Origin: Minisyncoccota bacterium
GTDB lineage: Bacteria; Patescibacteriota; Minisyncoccia; Moranbacterales; GCA-2747515
Direction of reading: 5' to 3'
DNA: 38,251 nt
Assembly: GCA_937936355.1 (NCBI GenBank)
Contig: CALDDM010000025.1
Location: 1-38,251 of the forward strand
Positions 1 through 8,924 of the stretch are shown here, piece by piece. The notes beneath the pieces are model-generated. The model made no database searches. It worked only from the letters and a program-made list of their open reading frames with translations, and was not told where the DNA came from. Within the stretch, counting starts at the first letter, position 1. Each line of letters begins with the position of its first letter. The position numbers were made by a program, and so were the translations under genes.

Positions 1-68
1 ACGACTCCCACGATTGGAATGATAACAATCATAACCACCACTCTCATGGCAGGATGTCGATCCTCCAT
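1..68 (-). CDS. Partial N-terminus of a possible membrane protein
   Basis: An ATG on the minus strand opens a frame that runs off the left edge. Its 22 or so residues begin MEDRHPAM and continue as a strongly hydrophobic Val/Ile stretch, like a signal anchor. No close Shine-Dalgarno sequence is seen; a GGAGG lies about 25 bases upstream, too far for this ATG. A TTGACA hexamer at 208-213 (minus) could be its -35 box, but the matching -10 is weak. Function cannot be judged from this fragment, and it could be a chance frame. Confidence 0.3.
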   Translation of the reverse strand, partial: MEDRHPAMRVVVMIVIIPIVGV

Positions 69-340
69 CCCACCTATACTGAAGTTTGAGAAGCCTCCAG
101 AATAGGTTAAAAATACTACAAAAATCAAGCCCAAAGTCAAACTATTCATGCATCACCCCTTTTAGTGTGTATTCATACTATTACACACTACTATATAATT
201 ATATTTTTGTCAACTATCAGAGATTCACGACCCGTCCCACAAATGAAATAAGGCAGACTATACACCTGCCTTATCAATCTATCACACGCAACGTGCTGCG
301 TCCCAACATGTCGATGTGACACATGCGCACATACAGCGTT
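69..340. other. Intergenic region with one strong inverted repeat
   Basis: The track offers a 77-residue plus-strand ORF here (86..319). It has no family resemblance, is rich in Tyr, Ser and Thr in an unstructured way, and runs through the inverted repeat, so I treat it as chance. The recognisable content is the inverted repeat at 248-274 and a possible minus-strand -35 box at 208-213. Nothing else is seen. Confidence 0.5.
248..274 (-). terminator. Inverted repeat, probable terminator of the lipoprotein gene
   Basis: ATAAGGCAG and CTGCCTTAT form a perfect 9-bp stem with a 9-base loop. It lies about 70 bases beyond the stop of the 341-1279 gene. On the minus strand it is followed by TTTCATTT, a poor U-tract, so termination is plausible but not certain. 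Confidence 0.5.
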
Positions 341-1279
341 TTACTGTGTTAAATGCAACGACATACCCCACTGCGACCACACAACAACAAACCTTTCGCC
401 TGACCGTGACAGAATCACAATAGACCCATTGCGAGACTCTACACAGATCTCTGTTATATTTCTTCCCACATCTCTATACCACATTTCTTCTGCAACATCA
501 TTTGGTTCTATAGAGATCGCAGGCGCATCTGGGTACACTGGGCTCGCCGAGCCATCATTGAGGACAAAAAAGCCGCTACCATGATTGACAATCATGTATC
601 CAATATTACCAGTCAACACACCAGACTGCGTATCAGCCAAATACATACACTTATCATCGGACTGCATCCGGTTTCCCTGATCAAACAGAACGTCAAAAGC
701 TTGCTCGACAGAAATCAAATCAACTCCCAAGCTATAACCATTCTTACTGACATATCGCGCAAAAAGCGCAATCTGCAATTGTGCCCAATCAAAGTATTGA
801 TCTCGATGCGTCACAACATAGTCAAAATCTGCACTCTGCTGATCAAGGTAACCTTCAAGTTTTTGAAACGCCCAAACTGTGGGCATCTGAGCTAAATCGC
901 TCATAGAAGATGTTGCGACACGTGGACCCATAAGAGCGATATAAAATTCTGTGCGATCTTTTGGATTCATATCAACTGAGAACCTGTAAAGATCGCCCAA
1001 ACATGCTATGTTGTACTGCGCACAGTCACCAATCTTTTTTGTAAATATCTCAGGAATATCTATATCAGGATGAAGAGGATATAGCGCTCTCCCATCCTGG
1101 ATATGAAAACGATTATCAAATTCTTGTATCAGATAATCGTCTGCGACTGCACGCGCAACCACGTTTGCGTGCACTAAATCTTCTACTTCAACTAAATCAT
1201 CATTACGCACTGTAGAATTTTCTCCACCACACGCAACCAATGCATGTATGAGGACAAGCAATAAAATTTTAAATAACAC
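341..1279 (-). CDS. Predicted lipoprotein of unknown function
   Basis: I place the start at GTG 1279 and not at the track start (1372). A GGAGA Shine-Dalgarno lies 6-7 bases upstream of this GTG, and a good promoter (TTGACT, 17 bases, TACTAT) sits at 1310-1338, inside the longer frame. The protein of about 312 residues then begins with a short basic end, a hydrophobic run and a lipobox ending LVAC-GG, so it should be a lipid-anchored envelope protein. The mature part is acidic, with a KIGDCAQYN segment and several scattered cysteines. I recognise no family; the C-terminal third is rich in beta-type sequence. It is the next gene downstream of the SIMPL-domain gene on the same strand, 138 bases away. 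Confidence 0.75.
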   Translation of the reverse strand: MLFKILLLVLIHALVACGGENSTVRNDDLVEVEDLVHANVVARAVADDYLIQEFDNRFHIQDGRALYPLHPDIDIPEIFTKKIGDCAQYNIACLGDLYRFSVDMNPKDRTEFYIALMGPRVATSSMSDLAQMPTVWAFQKLEGYLDQQSADFDYVVTHRDQYFDWAQLQIALFARYVSKNGYSLGVDLISVEQAFDVLFDQGNRMQSDDKCMYLADTQSGVLTGNIGYMIVNHGSGFFVLNDGSASPVYPDAPAISIEPNDVAEEMWYRDVGRNITEICVESRNGSIVILSRSGERFVVVWSQWGMSLHLTQ

Positions 1280-1309
1280 TTTCTTCTCCAAGGATATAAA
1301 GTCATGCAA

Positions 1310-1338
1310 ATAGTATAAAAAATACATGACAAAGTCAA
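1310..1338 (-). promoter_or_regulatory. Promoter of the lipoprotein gene
   Basis: On the minus strand TTGACT (1338-1333) and TACTAT (1315-1310) are 17 bases apart. The predicted transcript starts near 1303 and gives a leader of about 24 bases carrying the GGAGA ribosome site. This decides in favour of the GTG 1279 start. Confidence 0.65.
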
Positions 1339-1417
1339 GGTATAGCAAAGATATGATCAAGGCGATACACACAAATCAAAAAAACACGAGAGGAGTCCCT
1401 GTCTTAGAAATTCTCTA

Positions 1418-2167
1418 CTATTCTATCTCAAAGCTAATTGTGACAGATGCGCGAAGGCGGTCTTCACCAACTGGAATATTTGCATCAACAGATTCTTCCA
1501 CAGCTAAACCAGACATTCTTGTTTTCGCATAATCAAATTGGACCGGTACCCCAGATTCAGAAAATCCGACGATTGTATCCAATCGCACACCAAGGTCTTT
1601 TCCAAGAATTTTTGCTTTCTCCTTAGCGTGTGCAATCGCCTCTTTGCGCAACTCCTCCCTAATCTCCTCATCATTTTCCACATAGAATCGTGGACCGCTA
1701 AAGCCATCAACACCTTGCGTGCCTATACCGCTAATCACTTTTTCAAGATTATCAAGATCTCGGACAACCACCGCTATTGATTGGTTAATTCTATATCCAT
1801 CAAAAATACGATTGCGCGTCTCTCCTTCATAACGATACTCGGGATTTAAATTATAATTCTTTGTCTGGATATCTTTTTCTTCGATTCCAAAACTTTCCAT
1901 ATAAGAAAGAAGCTCTGCCATTCGCGTATTTACAGAGTCTGTTGCAGCACCAATTGTTGCAGCTCTCCTGGTGATTGTAAATGATAGTGACGCTGTATCT
2001 GGTGCCACGAAACGCTCAGCCTCTCCCACAACGCGCACAGTACGCATTTCATCATTTGCAAGTGTGATCGATTGGCCATAAGACCCTGTGTCAAAATATG
2101 CAGCAAGACCAAAACAAAGACCCGCCGTCGCAATAATTGCAATCAATGTATGTAAGCTATGCTGCAT
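1418..2167 (-). CDS. SIMPL (DUF541) domain envelope protein
   Basis: The 249-residue protein has an N-terminal hydrophobic segment (about residues 7-27, a signal peptide or anchor). A SIMPL domain follows: VRVVGEAERFVAPDTASLSFTI opens it, a NYNLNPEYRY segment lies mid-domain, and it ends with ASVTISFEI. SIMPL proteins are periplasmic or surface proteins, often forming oligomers, with no defined enzymatic role; some relate to oxidative stress or outer-surface integrity. Length is typical of the family. Its own promoter is seen at 2210-2238. Family membership is confident; function is not. Confidence 0.9.
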   Translation of the reverse strand: MQHSLHTLIAIIATAGLCFGLAAYFDTGSYGQSITLANDEMRTVRVVGEAERFVAPDTASLSFTITRRAATIGAATDSVNTRMAELLSYMESFGIEEKDIQTKNYNLNPEYRYEGETRNRIFDGYRINQSIAVVVRDLDNLEKVISGIGTQGVDGFSGPRFYVENDEEIREELRKEAIAHAKEKAKILGKDLGVRLDTIVGFSESGVPVQFDYAKTRMSGLAVEESVDANIPVGEDRLRASVTISFEIE

Positions 2168-2209
2168 ATAACTATAAATAGATAATAAATGTGCGATCTC
2201 TCTTCCTCA

Positions 2210-2238
2210 AGAATAATTTATATCGATATCCCTGTCAA
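2210..2238 (-). promoter_or_regulatory. Promoter of the SIMPL-domain gene
   Basis: A consensus TTGACA (2238-2233) and TATTCT (2215-2210) are separated by 17 bases on the minus strand. The expected leader is about 35 bases before the ATG at 2167. Confidence 0.6.
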
Positions 2239-2342
2239 AACTTCCTACACGTCTTCCGACAAGCTCTTCCGATGGATTATAATGCAATACGCAAGTGCAT
2301 GGTACACTTTAATGAGGATACATTACATATAAATGCAATTTT

Positions 2343-2897
2343 ATGGCCCTCATACCATCACAAATGATTCCCCTTGGAACAACAGCACCCGACTTCACGC
2401 TCTACGACACAGTTTCAAATAAAGATCACAGCCTCAGTGACATACGCGGCGACAAAGCAACAGTCATCATGTTTATATGCAATCACTGTCCATACGTGCA
2501 GCACCTCAATACAGGCATCGTTCAACTAAGCAATGAGTATCAAACAAAAGGCGTCGCCTTTGCAGCCATCAGCGCAAACGATGCACAAGAATTCCCTGCA
2601 GACGGTCCTGACATGATGCACCAGACAGCGCGTACACTGGGTTATACATTCCCATATTTATACGATGAATCGCAAGAAGTCGCAAAAAATTACGGCGCTT
2701 CGTGCACGCCAGACCTCTTTATCTTTGACGCTAAACTCGCACTCGCCTACCATGGTCAGTTTGATGATTCACGCCCAGAAAATGATCTCCCTGTCACTGG
2801 CGCAAGCTTCCGACAAGCTCTTGACCACATCATAGCAGGAACAGAAATCCCTGCGCCCCACATCCCCAGCATCGGCTGTAGCATCAAGTGGAAATAA
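2343..2897 (+). CDS. Thioredoxin-fold redoxin (AhpC/TSA-like)
   Basis: This 184-residue cytosolic protein has the redoxin layout: a GTTAPDFTLYDT opening, SLSDIRGDKATVIMF, and then a C-N-H-C-P-Y site near residue 46. That gives a CxxC pair (CNHC) in the thioredoxin position. A conserved SCTPDLFIFD segment carries the cis-Pro region. It belongs to the thioredoxin-family proteins related to peroxiredoxins, which act in thiol-disulphide exchange or peroxide reduction; the exact substrate is unknown. A TATAAT lies at about 2277, but the -35 is poor. The gene ends 11 bases from the convergent amidase gene, and no terminator hairpin separates them. Confidence 0.88.
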   Translation: MALIPSQMIPLGTTAPDFTLYDTVSNKDHSLSDIRGDKATVIMFICNHCPYVQHLNTGIVQLSNEYQTKGVAFAAISANDAQEFPADGPDMMHQTARTLGYTFPYLYDESQEVAKNYGASCTPDLFIFDAKLALAYHGQFDDSRPENDLPVTGASFRQALDHIIAGTEIPAPHIPSIGCSIKWK

Positions 2898-2908
2898 TCC
2901 ACATAAAC

Positions 2909-3703
2909 TCATAGTAGATCTTCTGCTTCTAGATACGCGACGACGCCACCAACAATACCCAGGGCTGATTTTTCTGGCTGTTCAACAATGACTTTTCTGT
3001 CTCCGGCATTTGTCAGAAATCCCGTTTCTACAATCGCAGCAGCAGAAAGTGGATGCATCGAATGATCATAACGCCTCCAATTAAAAGCATAATACCCTAT
3101 CATATTCCAGGTAACTTTTGGGTCACGTACAAGACCTGTTTGCTGCCCATAGCTCTTCTCTAGAAAATCCACCAATACAGGAGCATTACCCGAAGCATCA
3201 CGTCGTGGAGCAGCTATTTTGTATCCATTTGCAGCCACATTCTCACTGCCATCTGCATGAACTGCCAAAAAAACATCCGCATAAAAATTTGGCGGTATTG
3301 TGACCGGCAGCAATGTCACCTTTACGCCACGTGCCTCCAGGAGCTCCTTCGTTTGTCGCGCAATATTCTGATTAACAGAAACCTCTGTCACATCCCCAAA
3401 CTGCGCACCAGTATTTCTACGCAAAGCCCGCAGCTCTTCTGGAGCTGATGCCGCTTCGAGATGACCAACCTGTATAGCTACATGCGGCGGCCCACTCGGT
3501 CTTTGCCATAATTCCAGCCCGCGCAAGCGAGGGTGTATCCACTTTTCTTGCTGAACCTCTCTCGACTGATTGACCAAATCCTCTTGGTCAATCACGTGGT
3601 GTCCACTGCTTGAGACGGCAACAGAGCTGGTACTTGGCACCAACCACGCAAATGCTACGAGGGCCACAACAAACATACTCATCACTATATTCGAATAATT
3701 CAC
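2909..3703 (-). CDS. N-acetylmuramoyl-L-alanine amidase (Amidase_3), secreted or anchored
   Basis: The enzyme would cleave the amide bond between MurNAc and L-Ala in peptidoglycan. After an N-terminal hydrophobic segment (residues 5-30) the Zn-amidase pattern appears in order. VGHLE gives the first His, TEVSVN the Glu, and FLAVHADG the second His. VETGFLTN holds the catalytic Glu. The 264-residue length suits a single catalytic domain with no SH3 or LysM binding module. The start at 3703 is a GTG without a clear ribosome site; an in-frame ATG 21 bases downstream is an alternative. The natural stop is TGA, one sign that the standard code is used. Confidence 0.92.
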   Translation of the reverse strand: MNYSNIVMSMFVVALVAFAWLVPSTSSVAVSSSGHHVIDQEDLVNQSREVQQEKWIHPRLRGLELWQRPSGPPHVAIQVGHLEAASAPEELRALRRNTGAQFGDVTEVSVNQNIARQTKELLEARGVKVTLLPVTIPPNFYADVFLAVHADGSENVAANGYKIAAPRRDASGNAPVLVDFLEKSYGQQTGLVRDPKVTWNMIGYYAFNWRRYDHSMHPLSAAAIVETGFLTNAGDRKVIVEQPEKSALGIVGGVVAYLEAEDLL

Positions 3704-3797
3704 CAGAGTTTTTTATATAACATTATTTTTTTCTACTTCCCTTTACTACGCACACGCATCATACATTCTTTCGTGTGAGAACCACACAAAAATCTCA

Positions 3798-4751
3798 TCA
3801 CTCTTTTTGCCATGGAATCTCTAGCGCATGAAAACGACGCTGATACTCTTCAAAAACTTCTGGCCCATGTGGTTTTGGAAGAAAAACAAGATGCTGATCA
3901 TTTGCAACAATTTTTGCACCCGGCAAACGCGTCTTCGGATTATCCATGATCTTTGCATACTGGAACTTACGAACAATGTCTTCAAAAAAAGTGAATCCAA
4001 ATAAGGCCTCACCCATTTTGCGCACAATCTTTGTAAAGAATGTATCTTTGAGCGTCCATGTACTTGTATGATTATGGACCATATAGTTTGGCTTGTATCC
4101 TTTGATCCATACATTCCGGGCAACAAAATCACGAAATACCTCGTGGCCAAAAAGCGGAATGATAAAGCTGTATTCATGCGCGCCATAGAGATCCTTAGTT
4201 GGAACTTCAAGTGCATTGTCTGCAACATAGTAATTGAGGCAAATACGATCAACATGCCGATCACCATAGCGTCTGACACCCATAAGCTGTGTACATAGCG
4301 TAACCAAAATTCTACACATCCATATATGCCCAGACTTTGCTACGATCAAGATATCCCAATCACTCTCTTCCTGCGCATGCCGCAGTGCAAGACGTCCCGT
4401 CATTCCAATCATCCGCACAAATGGCACGCAACGTAGCACCATGATATAACGCATCATTTTGCGTGTCTTAAGTAAGCTCAAACGCTGACGCTTCATCCGC
4501 ACATCTACAATCTCCTCTCTACCAGCAAGAAAATAAAATCCATTTTTCCGATCTACATATGCTTGCATTTCAGTGGCGTGCAACAAAGATCGCACATCAG
4601 AAAGCGACCATTGCGAGGATACTTCGCCAACAGACTCCACATCCGATGTCTGATCATAAATCAGATGTCTCCACACCTCAAACCCTGTCATGGGATAATC
4701 CATCACATCATAGTATGTCAGCGTTCGAACAATCGCATGCGCAAGCTTCAT
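3798..4751 (-). CDS. Nucleotidyltransferase-fold protein with N-terminal winged-helix-like region
   Basis: The 317-residue protein starts with a region resembling a winged helix (YYDVMDYPMTGFEVWRHL to GFYFLAGR, about residues 1-85). It continues with a minimal nucleotidyltransferase core around residues 115-140: TGRLALRHAQEESDWDILIV. This fits the polymerase-beta pattern hG[GS]...DhDh, with both Asp present but the usual GS reading GR. The C-terminal half contains basic and aromatic segments I cannot assign. Substrate is unknown; related proteins include antitoxin-like and tRNA-modifying nucleotidyltransferases. The gene ends in TGA and appears to be transcribed alone. Confidence 0.7.
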   Translation of the reverse strand: MKLAHAIVRTLTYYDVMDYPMTGFEVWRHLIYDQTSDVESVGEVSSQWSLSDVRSLLHATEMQAYVDRKNGFYFLAGREEIVDVRMKRQRLSLLKTRKMMRYIMVLRCVPFVRMIGMTGRLALRHAQEESDWDILIVAKSGHIWMCRILVTLCTQLMGVRRYGDRHVDRICLNYYVADNALEVPTKDLYGAHEYSFIIPLFGHEVFRDFVARNVWIKGYKPNYMVHNHTSTWTLKDTFFTKIVRKMGEALFGFTFFEDIVRKFQYAKIMDNPKTRLPGAKIVANDQHLVFLPKPHGPEVFEEYQRRFHALEIPWQKE

Positions 4752-4933
4752 AGTATCTGAAAGTAAAATCTAGGAAAAATGAAATGATTCAGCTTTATTT
4801 TTGCAAGGATTAAAGTATGTGCATATAGCGCAGATGTGCGCAGTAAGGTGACGTGAACCCTCAATACGTTTCGTTACAAAAGTAGCAGAGAAAAAAGCCA
4901 AAGACCCACACCATCCATAGTAACGATTTCTAC

Positions 4934-7885
4934 TTATTTTTTTGTTTTACCAGAAAGATACTCACCAGTTGGAGACTTCTTATTTTTGGCAAGTTCTTTG
5001 GGCGAACCAGAAAAAATAAGATGACCTCCCTCAGCCCCACCAACTGGTCCCAGCTCGACTACATGATCTGCATGCCTGATAACATCCAGATTATGCTCCA
5101 CAACGATAACGCTATTACCTTTCTCTATCAATGCATCCAATACGCCAAGGAGTCTTTGTGTGTCCTTAAAATGCAAGCCAGCAGTAGGCTCATCAAGAAT
5201 ATAAAGTGTTTTACCTGTTTGTTTGCGCGCCAACTCGGTTGCTAACTTAATACGCTGCGCCTCGCCACCTGATAGATTTGTTGCACTCTGCCCAAGACGC
5301 AAATAGCCCAGCCCAACATCTGCCATCGTTTGGAGTTTTTCTGTTATAAGTCTCTGCCCCTTAAAAAACTGTAGCGCATAAGCAACGCTCATATCAAGCA
5401 CGTCAGCGATATGCGCTCCGTTATACGTCACACTCAGCGTTTTTTGATTATAACGCGTACCACCACATGCCTCACATTCAACGTATGCATCTGGCAATAA
5501 ATGCATCTCCACTTTACGCATTCCATCACCTTGACACACCTCACACCTACCACCACGCATGTTAAAACTAAACTGCGACGGACCATACTTTCTGTCCTGC
5601 GCAAGATCAGTTTGCGCAAAAAGATCCCGTATATGAGCAAAAACACCTGTATACGTTGCTGCATTAGATCGTGGAGTGCGACCGATTGGTGCCTGATCAA
5701 TCAAGACCACTTTGTTAATATGATTTACACCAGTAATTTTCTTATGCTTGCCTGGCATCCGTCGCGATCTATGAAAAGTACGCGCAAGCTCCGGCGCCAG
5801 AATATCACTAATCAAAGTTGATTTACCACTACCACTCACACCACACACAGCTGTAAAGGTACCCAGCGGAAATGTCACATCAATATTTTTTAGATTATGT
5901 GACTGCGCACCCTTTATAGTAATTTTCTTTCCAGAACCTTTCCGATACGTTGACTTATCACTGACAAGTACTCGACCACTCAGGAAATCAGCAGTCTGCG
6001 TCTTACTCTTGATCAATGCCCGATAATCACCCGCAAAAATAACCTCACCGCCCTCCTCGCCAGCTCCCGGGCCCATATCAACGATCCACGACGATGCTCG
6101 CATCACATCCCCGTCATGCTCTACTACAATAAGCGTATTCCCTGCATCGCGCAGAGATTCCATAGTTGTGATGAGCTTGCGTGTATCACGTACATGCAAG
6201 CCTGTCGTCGGCTCATCAAGAACATAAATTAAGCCGGTAAGATCTGACTTGATCTGCACAGCAAGTCGTATACGTTGTGCCTCGCCACCACTTATGGAAC
6301 TACTTGACCTACCAAGCGTAAGATAACCCACACCTACATCATTCAGCGCCTGGCAACGCGTAAAAATCTCATGAAGCAACGGAGCGATAACAGTCTTTTT
6401 CTTGACAGTCAGAGATGTTTCAATATTTTCTTTAAGCGCATTCTCCAGCCGATCAAGTGGAATATTAACAAAATCATCGATAGATTTATCTCCAATCAAA
6501 ACACACAGATATGCCTTAGTAAGACGCTTTCCATCACAGCCAGGACAAACACGCTTTGACATATACTTCTCAATTTCATTACGCATATGATCACTACGCG
6601 CTTCTCTGTATTTCTTCTCAAGCAAAGCAATGACACCGGGAAAGGCTTTGAAATTTTTATCACCACGTTTTTCCGCTGGCGCTCCATAATAAATAAGCGC
6701 GCGATGAATTTTAGACAGTTTTTCTATTGGCACATCCATTGAAAACTTATAGCGCGCTGCAAGATCCATCAACATCTGCATGTTTTGCGTTACCTTACCC
6801 TCGCTGCCCACAGCCTTACTCCAGACATGGATTGCACCCTCTATAAGAGAAAGTGATGGATTAGGCACAATCAACTCTGGATCAATTTCATTCTTCTCTC
6901 CGATACCATCACATTCATCACAAGCGCCATCAGGATTATTAAATGAAAAATGCCGCGGTGTCACCTCCCCTAGGCGAAAACCTGATTCCTGACAAAAATA
7001 CTCACAACTATAGCGATCTTCACGTACACTCTTGCCCTTACCCGTGACAACAATTACCGCGCCACCAGAAATTTTCATCGCCGTTTCAACTGAATCACTC
7101 AGACGCTCTGGATCTGGATCCGAAGCATCAAATATAAGATGATCCACAACAATTTCAATAGGAACGTAGACACTTTCACTTGCAATAAGTTGAGCCTCTG
7201 ACACCGGCATCACCTTACCACCAAATCGTACACGAGCAAACCCATCAGTTACAGTCCTACGCAAAAGCTCCACAGGTGTCTGAGCACTCCCCTCAAGAGG
7301 CGCATAGATCCAGATAGGCTCACCATCACTCAGACCCGTAAGCTCCTCGACAATATCACGCGCACTTTTACGGTGTAGTGGTCGACCAGTTTCAGGACAA
7401 TGTGGCACGCCAACAGTTGCAAAAAAAATACGCAAATAATCATATATTTCCGTCATCGTACCAACTGTCGAACGCGATGAGCGAGAGATACTTTTTTGAT
7501 CAATTGCAATAGCTGGCGAAAGATTAGCGATCTTATCAACATCAGGCTTAGTCATACCACCCGTAAGCATACGTGCATGCACAGACAAGCTTTCCATGTA
7601 CCTCCGATTACTCTCAGCGTAAATCACATCAAATGCCAGAGAACTTTTTCCTGATCCACTTAAGCCCGTGATAACACTCATCGTGTCACGAGGAATGTTG
7701 ACAGAAACATTTTTTAAATTATGAACACGCGCACCTGTGACCTCTATCGCACTCCGGTCCCGCAAAGAGCTCAAGACTTTTCCACTACTTACTTGCCTTG
7801 CTTTCTTAACAGCGACAGATTTTTTTACTTTTTTTGCAACTTTTTTTGAAGTAACAGATTTTTGAGATTTTGCGCGTGTAGTCAT
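4934..7885 (-). CDS. uvrA: UvrABC excinuclease subunit A
   Basis: UvrA is the damage-sensing ATPase dimer of nucleotide excision repair and hands lesions to UvrB. The 983 residues include two ABC ATPase cassettes with Walker A GLSGSGKSS (near 75) and GVSGSGKST (near 690). There are two signature motifs (SSISGGEAQRI and TNLSGGEAQRI) and two Walker B segments (YVLDEPTTGLH and YILDEPTAGLH). The second zinc module is intact (CEVC...CEAC). In the first, the distal pair CDEC is normal but the proximal pair reads C-E-Y-F-C-Q-E-S in place of CxxC. A Lys-rich tail of about 45 residues precedes the first cassette. It stands alone on the minus strand. Confidence 0.97.
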   Translation of the reverse strand: MTTRAKSQKSVTSKKVAKKVKKSVAVKKARQVSSGKVLSSLRDRSAIEVTGARVHNLKNVSVNIPRDTMSVITGLSGSGKSSLAFDVIYAESNRRYMESLSVHARMLTGGMTKPDVDKIANLSPAIAIDQKSISRSSRSTVGTMTEIYDYLRIFFATVGVPHCPETGRPLHRKSARDIVEELTGLSDGEPIWIYAPLEGSAQTPVELLRRTVTDGFARVRFGGKVMPVSEAQLIASESVYVPIEIVVDHLIFDASDPDPERLSDSVETAMKISGGAVIVVTGKGKSVREDRYSCEYFCQESGFRLGEVTPRHFSFNNPDGACDECDGIGEKNEIDPELIVPNPSLSLIEGAIHVWSKAVGSEGKVTQNMQMLMDLAARYKFSMDVPIEKLSKIHRALIYYGAPAEKRGDKNFKAFPGVIALLEKKYREARSDHMRNEIEKYMSKRVCPGCDGKRLTKAYLCVLIGDKSIDDFVNIPLDRLENALKENIETSLTVKKKTVIAPLLHEIFTRCQALNDVGVGYLTLGRSSSSISGGEAQRIRLAVQIKSDLTGLIYVLDEPTTGLHVRDTRKLITTMESLRDAGNTLIVVEHDGDVMRASSWIVDMGPGAGEEGGEVIFAGDYRALIKSKTQTADFLSGRVLVSDKSTYRKGSGKKITIKGAQSHNLKNIDVTFPLGTFTAVCGVSGSGKSTLISDILAPELARTFHRSRRMPGKHKKITGVNHINKVVLIDQAPIGRTPRSNAATYTGVFAHIRDLFAQTDLAQDRKYGPSQFSFNMRGGRCEVCQGDGMRKVEMHLLPDAYVECEACGGTRYNQKTLSVTYNGAHIADVLDMSVAYALQFFKGQRLITEKLQTMADVGLGYLRLGQSATNLSGGEAQRIKLATELARKQTGKTLYILDEPTAGLHFKDTQRLLGVLDALIEKGNSVIVVEHNLDVIRHADHVVELGPVGGAEGGHLIFSGSPKELAKNKKSPTGEYLSGKTKK

Positions 7886-7985
7886 AGATCGTTGAAATGT
7901 CTATTTATACTAGTAATTTATGGTACAGCCGATTTTACATATTGTAAAGAGCCAGATAGAGCATCTTTATGAAAAAAAATAAACA

Positions 7986-8007
7986 AGCCTGCGCAGATAC
8001 GCAGGCT
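7986..8007 (-). terminator. Rho-independent terminator of the GGDEF gene
   Basis: AGCCTGCG and CGCAGGCT form a perfect 8-bp stem with a 6-base loop. On the minus strand it is followed by TTGTTTATTTTTTTT. It lies just beyond the stop of the diguanylate cyclase gene. Confidence 0.85.
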
Positions 8008-8054
8008 ATCGATAGAACTAAGCTTATGTACTGTTTGAGATCCCAACATGTAGC

Positions 8055-8681
8055 CTAAGCTACCCGAGGGATCTCCTCAACAATATATCCGTCTTTCCCA
8101 GAATGCTTGACCCTATACATCGTGAGGTCAGCAGCCTTAATGAGCTGATCCAATTGATACTGCTCGTCACTGACATAGACACCACCTATACTCACAGTGA
8201 CGCCATGGACACCCTTCATTGTTGCAAAATCCTTAATCTTTTGTGCAACTTGCTCGATTTTTTCGGGTGTTGTATGAGGAAAAAATATACCAAATTCATC
8301 ACCATGGAAGCGCACAGGTATATCACTATTGCGAATATGCGGTTTCACCCATTTCACAAAATTACGGAGGATTCGATCTCCCTCATCATGACCATGCGCA
8401 TCATTGACAGCCTTGAAACCATCTAAATCACAATAAATAAGGCCATGATAGCCGTCTCTGTTTTTACGCTTTTCCAGAGCTTTACTCACTTCAACATTGA
8501 GGTACTCACCCAAAAGGATTTCCGTCAGTCGACAGTATCGCGATTTTTCAAGGTCTTCAGCTTGTTGACTCAGCTGTTCTTGCTGCTCTCTTATAATGCG
8601 TGCTAAATTTTCCAGCACTTTTTTAACGATATGCGGGGGTATTTCTTCAGACATTTTAAATGTGCTCTTGTATCTACTCAT
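8055..8681 (-). CDS. GGDEF-domain diguanylate cyclase (HGDEF variant)
   Basis: The protein would make cyclic di-GMP from two GTP. A polar helix of about 40 residues, probably a coiled coil (LARIIREQQEQLSQQAEDLEK), precedes the GGDEF domain. The domain shows LIYCDLDGFKAVND, then an RNSD inhibitory site, then five residues, then HGDEF; the first Gly of GGDEF is His. No sensor domain or membrane segment is present, so it is cytosolic. The track start (GTG 8705) lies at the -10 box of the predicted promoter (8696-8724), so I use ATG 8681. ATG 8654 (MSEEIPPH) is equally possible and would leave a normal leader. Confidence 0.88.
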   Translation of the reverse strand: MSRYKSTFKMSEEIPPHIVKKVLENLARIIREQQEQLSQQAEDLEKSRYCRLTEILLGEYLNVEVSKALEKRKNRDGYHGLIYCDLDGFKAVNDAHGHDEGDRILRNFVKWVKPHIRNSDIPVRFHGDEFGIFFPHTTPEKIEQVAQKIKDFATMKGVHGVTVSIGGVYVSDEQYQLDQLIKAADLTMYRVKHSGKDGYIVEEIPRVA

Positions 8682-8695
8682 ATTTGAGCATGCAC

Positions 8696-8724
8696 ATAAT
8701 ATCACAATGAGTTAGTATCGTCAA
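8696..8724 (-). promoter_or_regulatory. Promoter of the GGDEF gene
   Basis: TTGACG (8724-8719) and TATTAT (8701-8696) are 17 bases apart on the minus strand, with an extended TGA before the -10. Transcription near 8689 rules out the upstream GTG start given by the ORF track. Confidence 0.65.
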
Positions 8725-8844
8725 CAATTTCTACTCATATTAATACGCAGAAAAAACCTAGAGAAACCAACTTAGCACACTTCCCATCACCACACCCATC
8801 AACACTCACCAATCATTTATACACATACTAATCAGATGACATGA

Positions 8845-8873
8845 TTGAACACTTGTCAAAAATATCATATAAT
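8845..8873 (+). promoter_or_regulatory. Promoter of the GH12-like gene
   Basis: TTGAAC (8845-8850) and a perfect TATAAT (8868-8873) are 17 bases apart. The predicted start is near 8880, with a leader of about 45 bases and no clear Shine-Dalgarno. Confidence 0.7.
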
Positions 8874-8924
8874 ATGTACATTATATGGTGCGTGGTCTAA
8901 TATTCTGTAAAAACAAAATTGCGT

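Noticed and set aside
86-319. Plus-strand ORF of 77 residues
   Set aside because: No ribosome site or family resemblance, and it runs through the inverted repeat at 248-274.
581-895. Plus-strand ORF of 104 residues
   Set aside because: Lies wholly opposite the lipoprotein gene, which has a promoter, a ribosome site and a lipobox.
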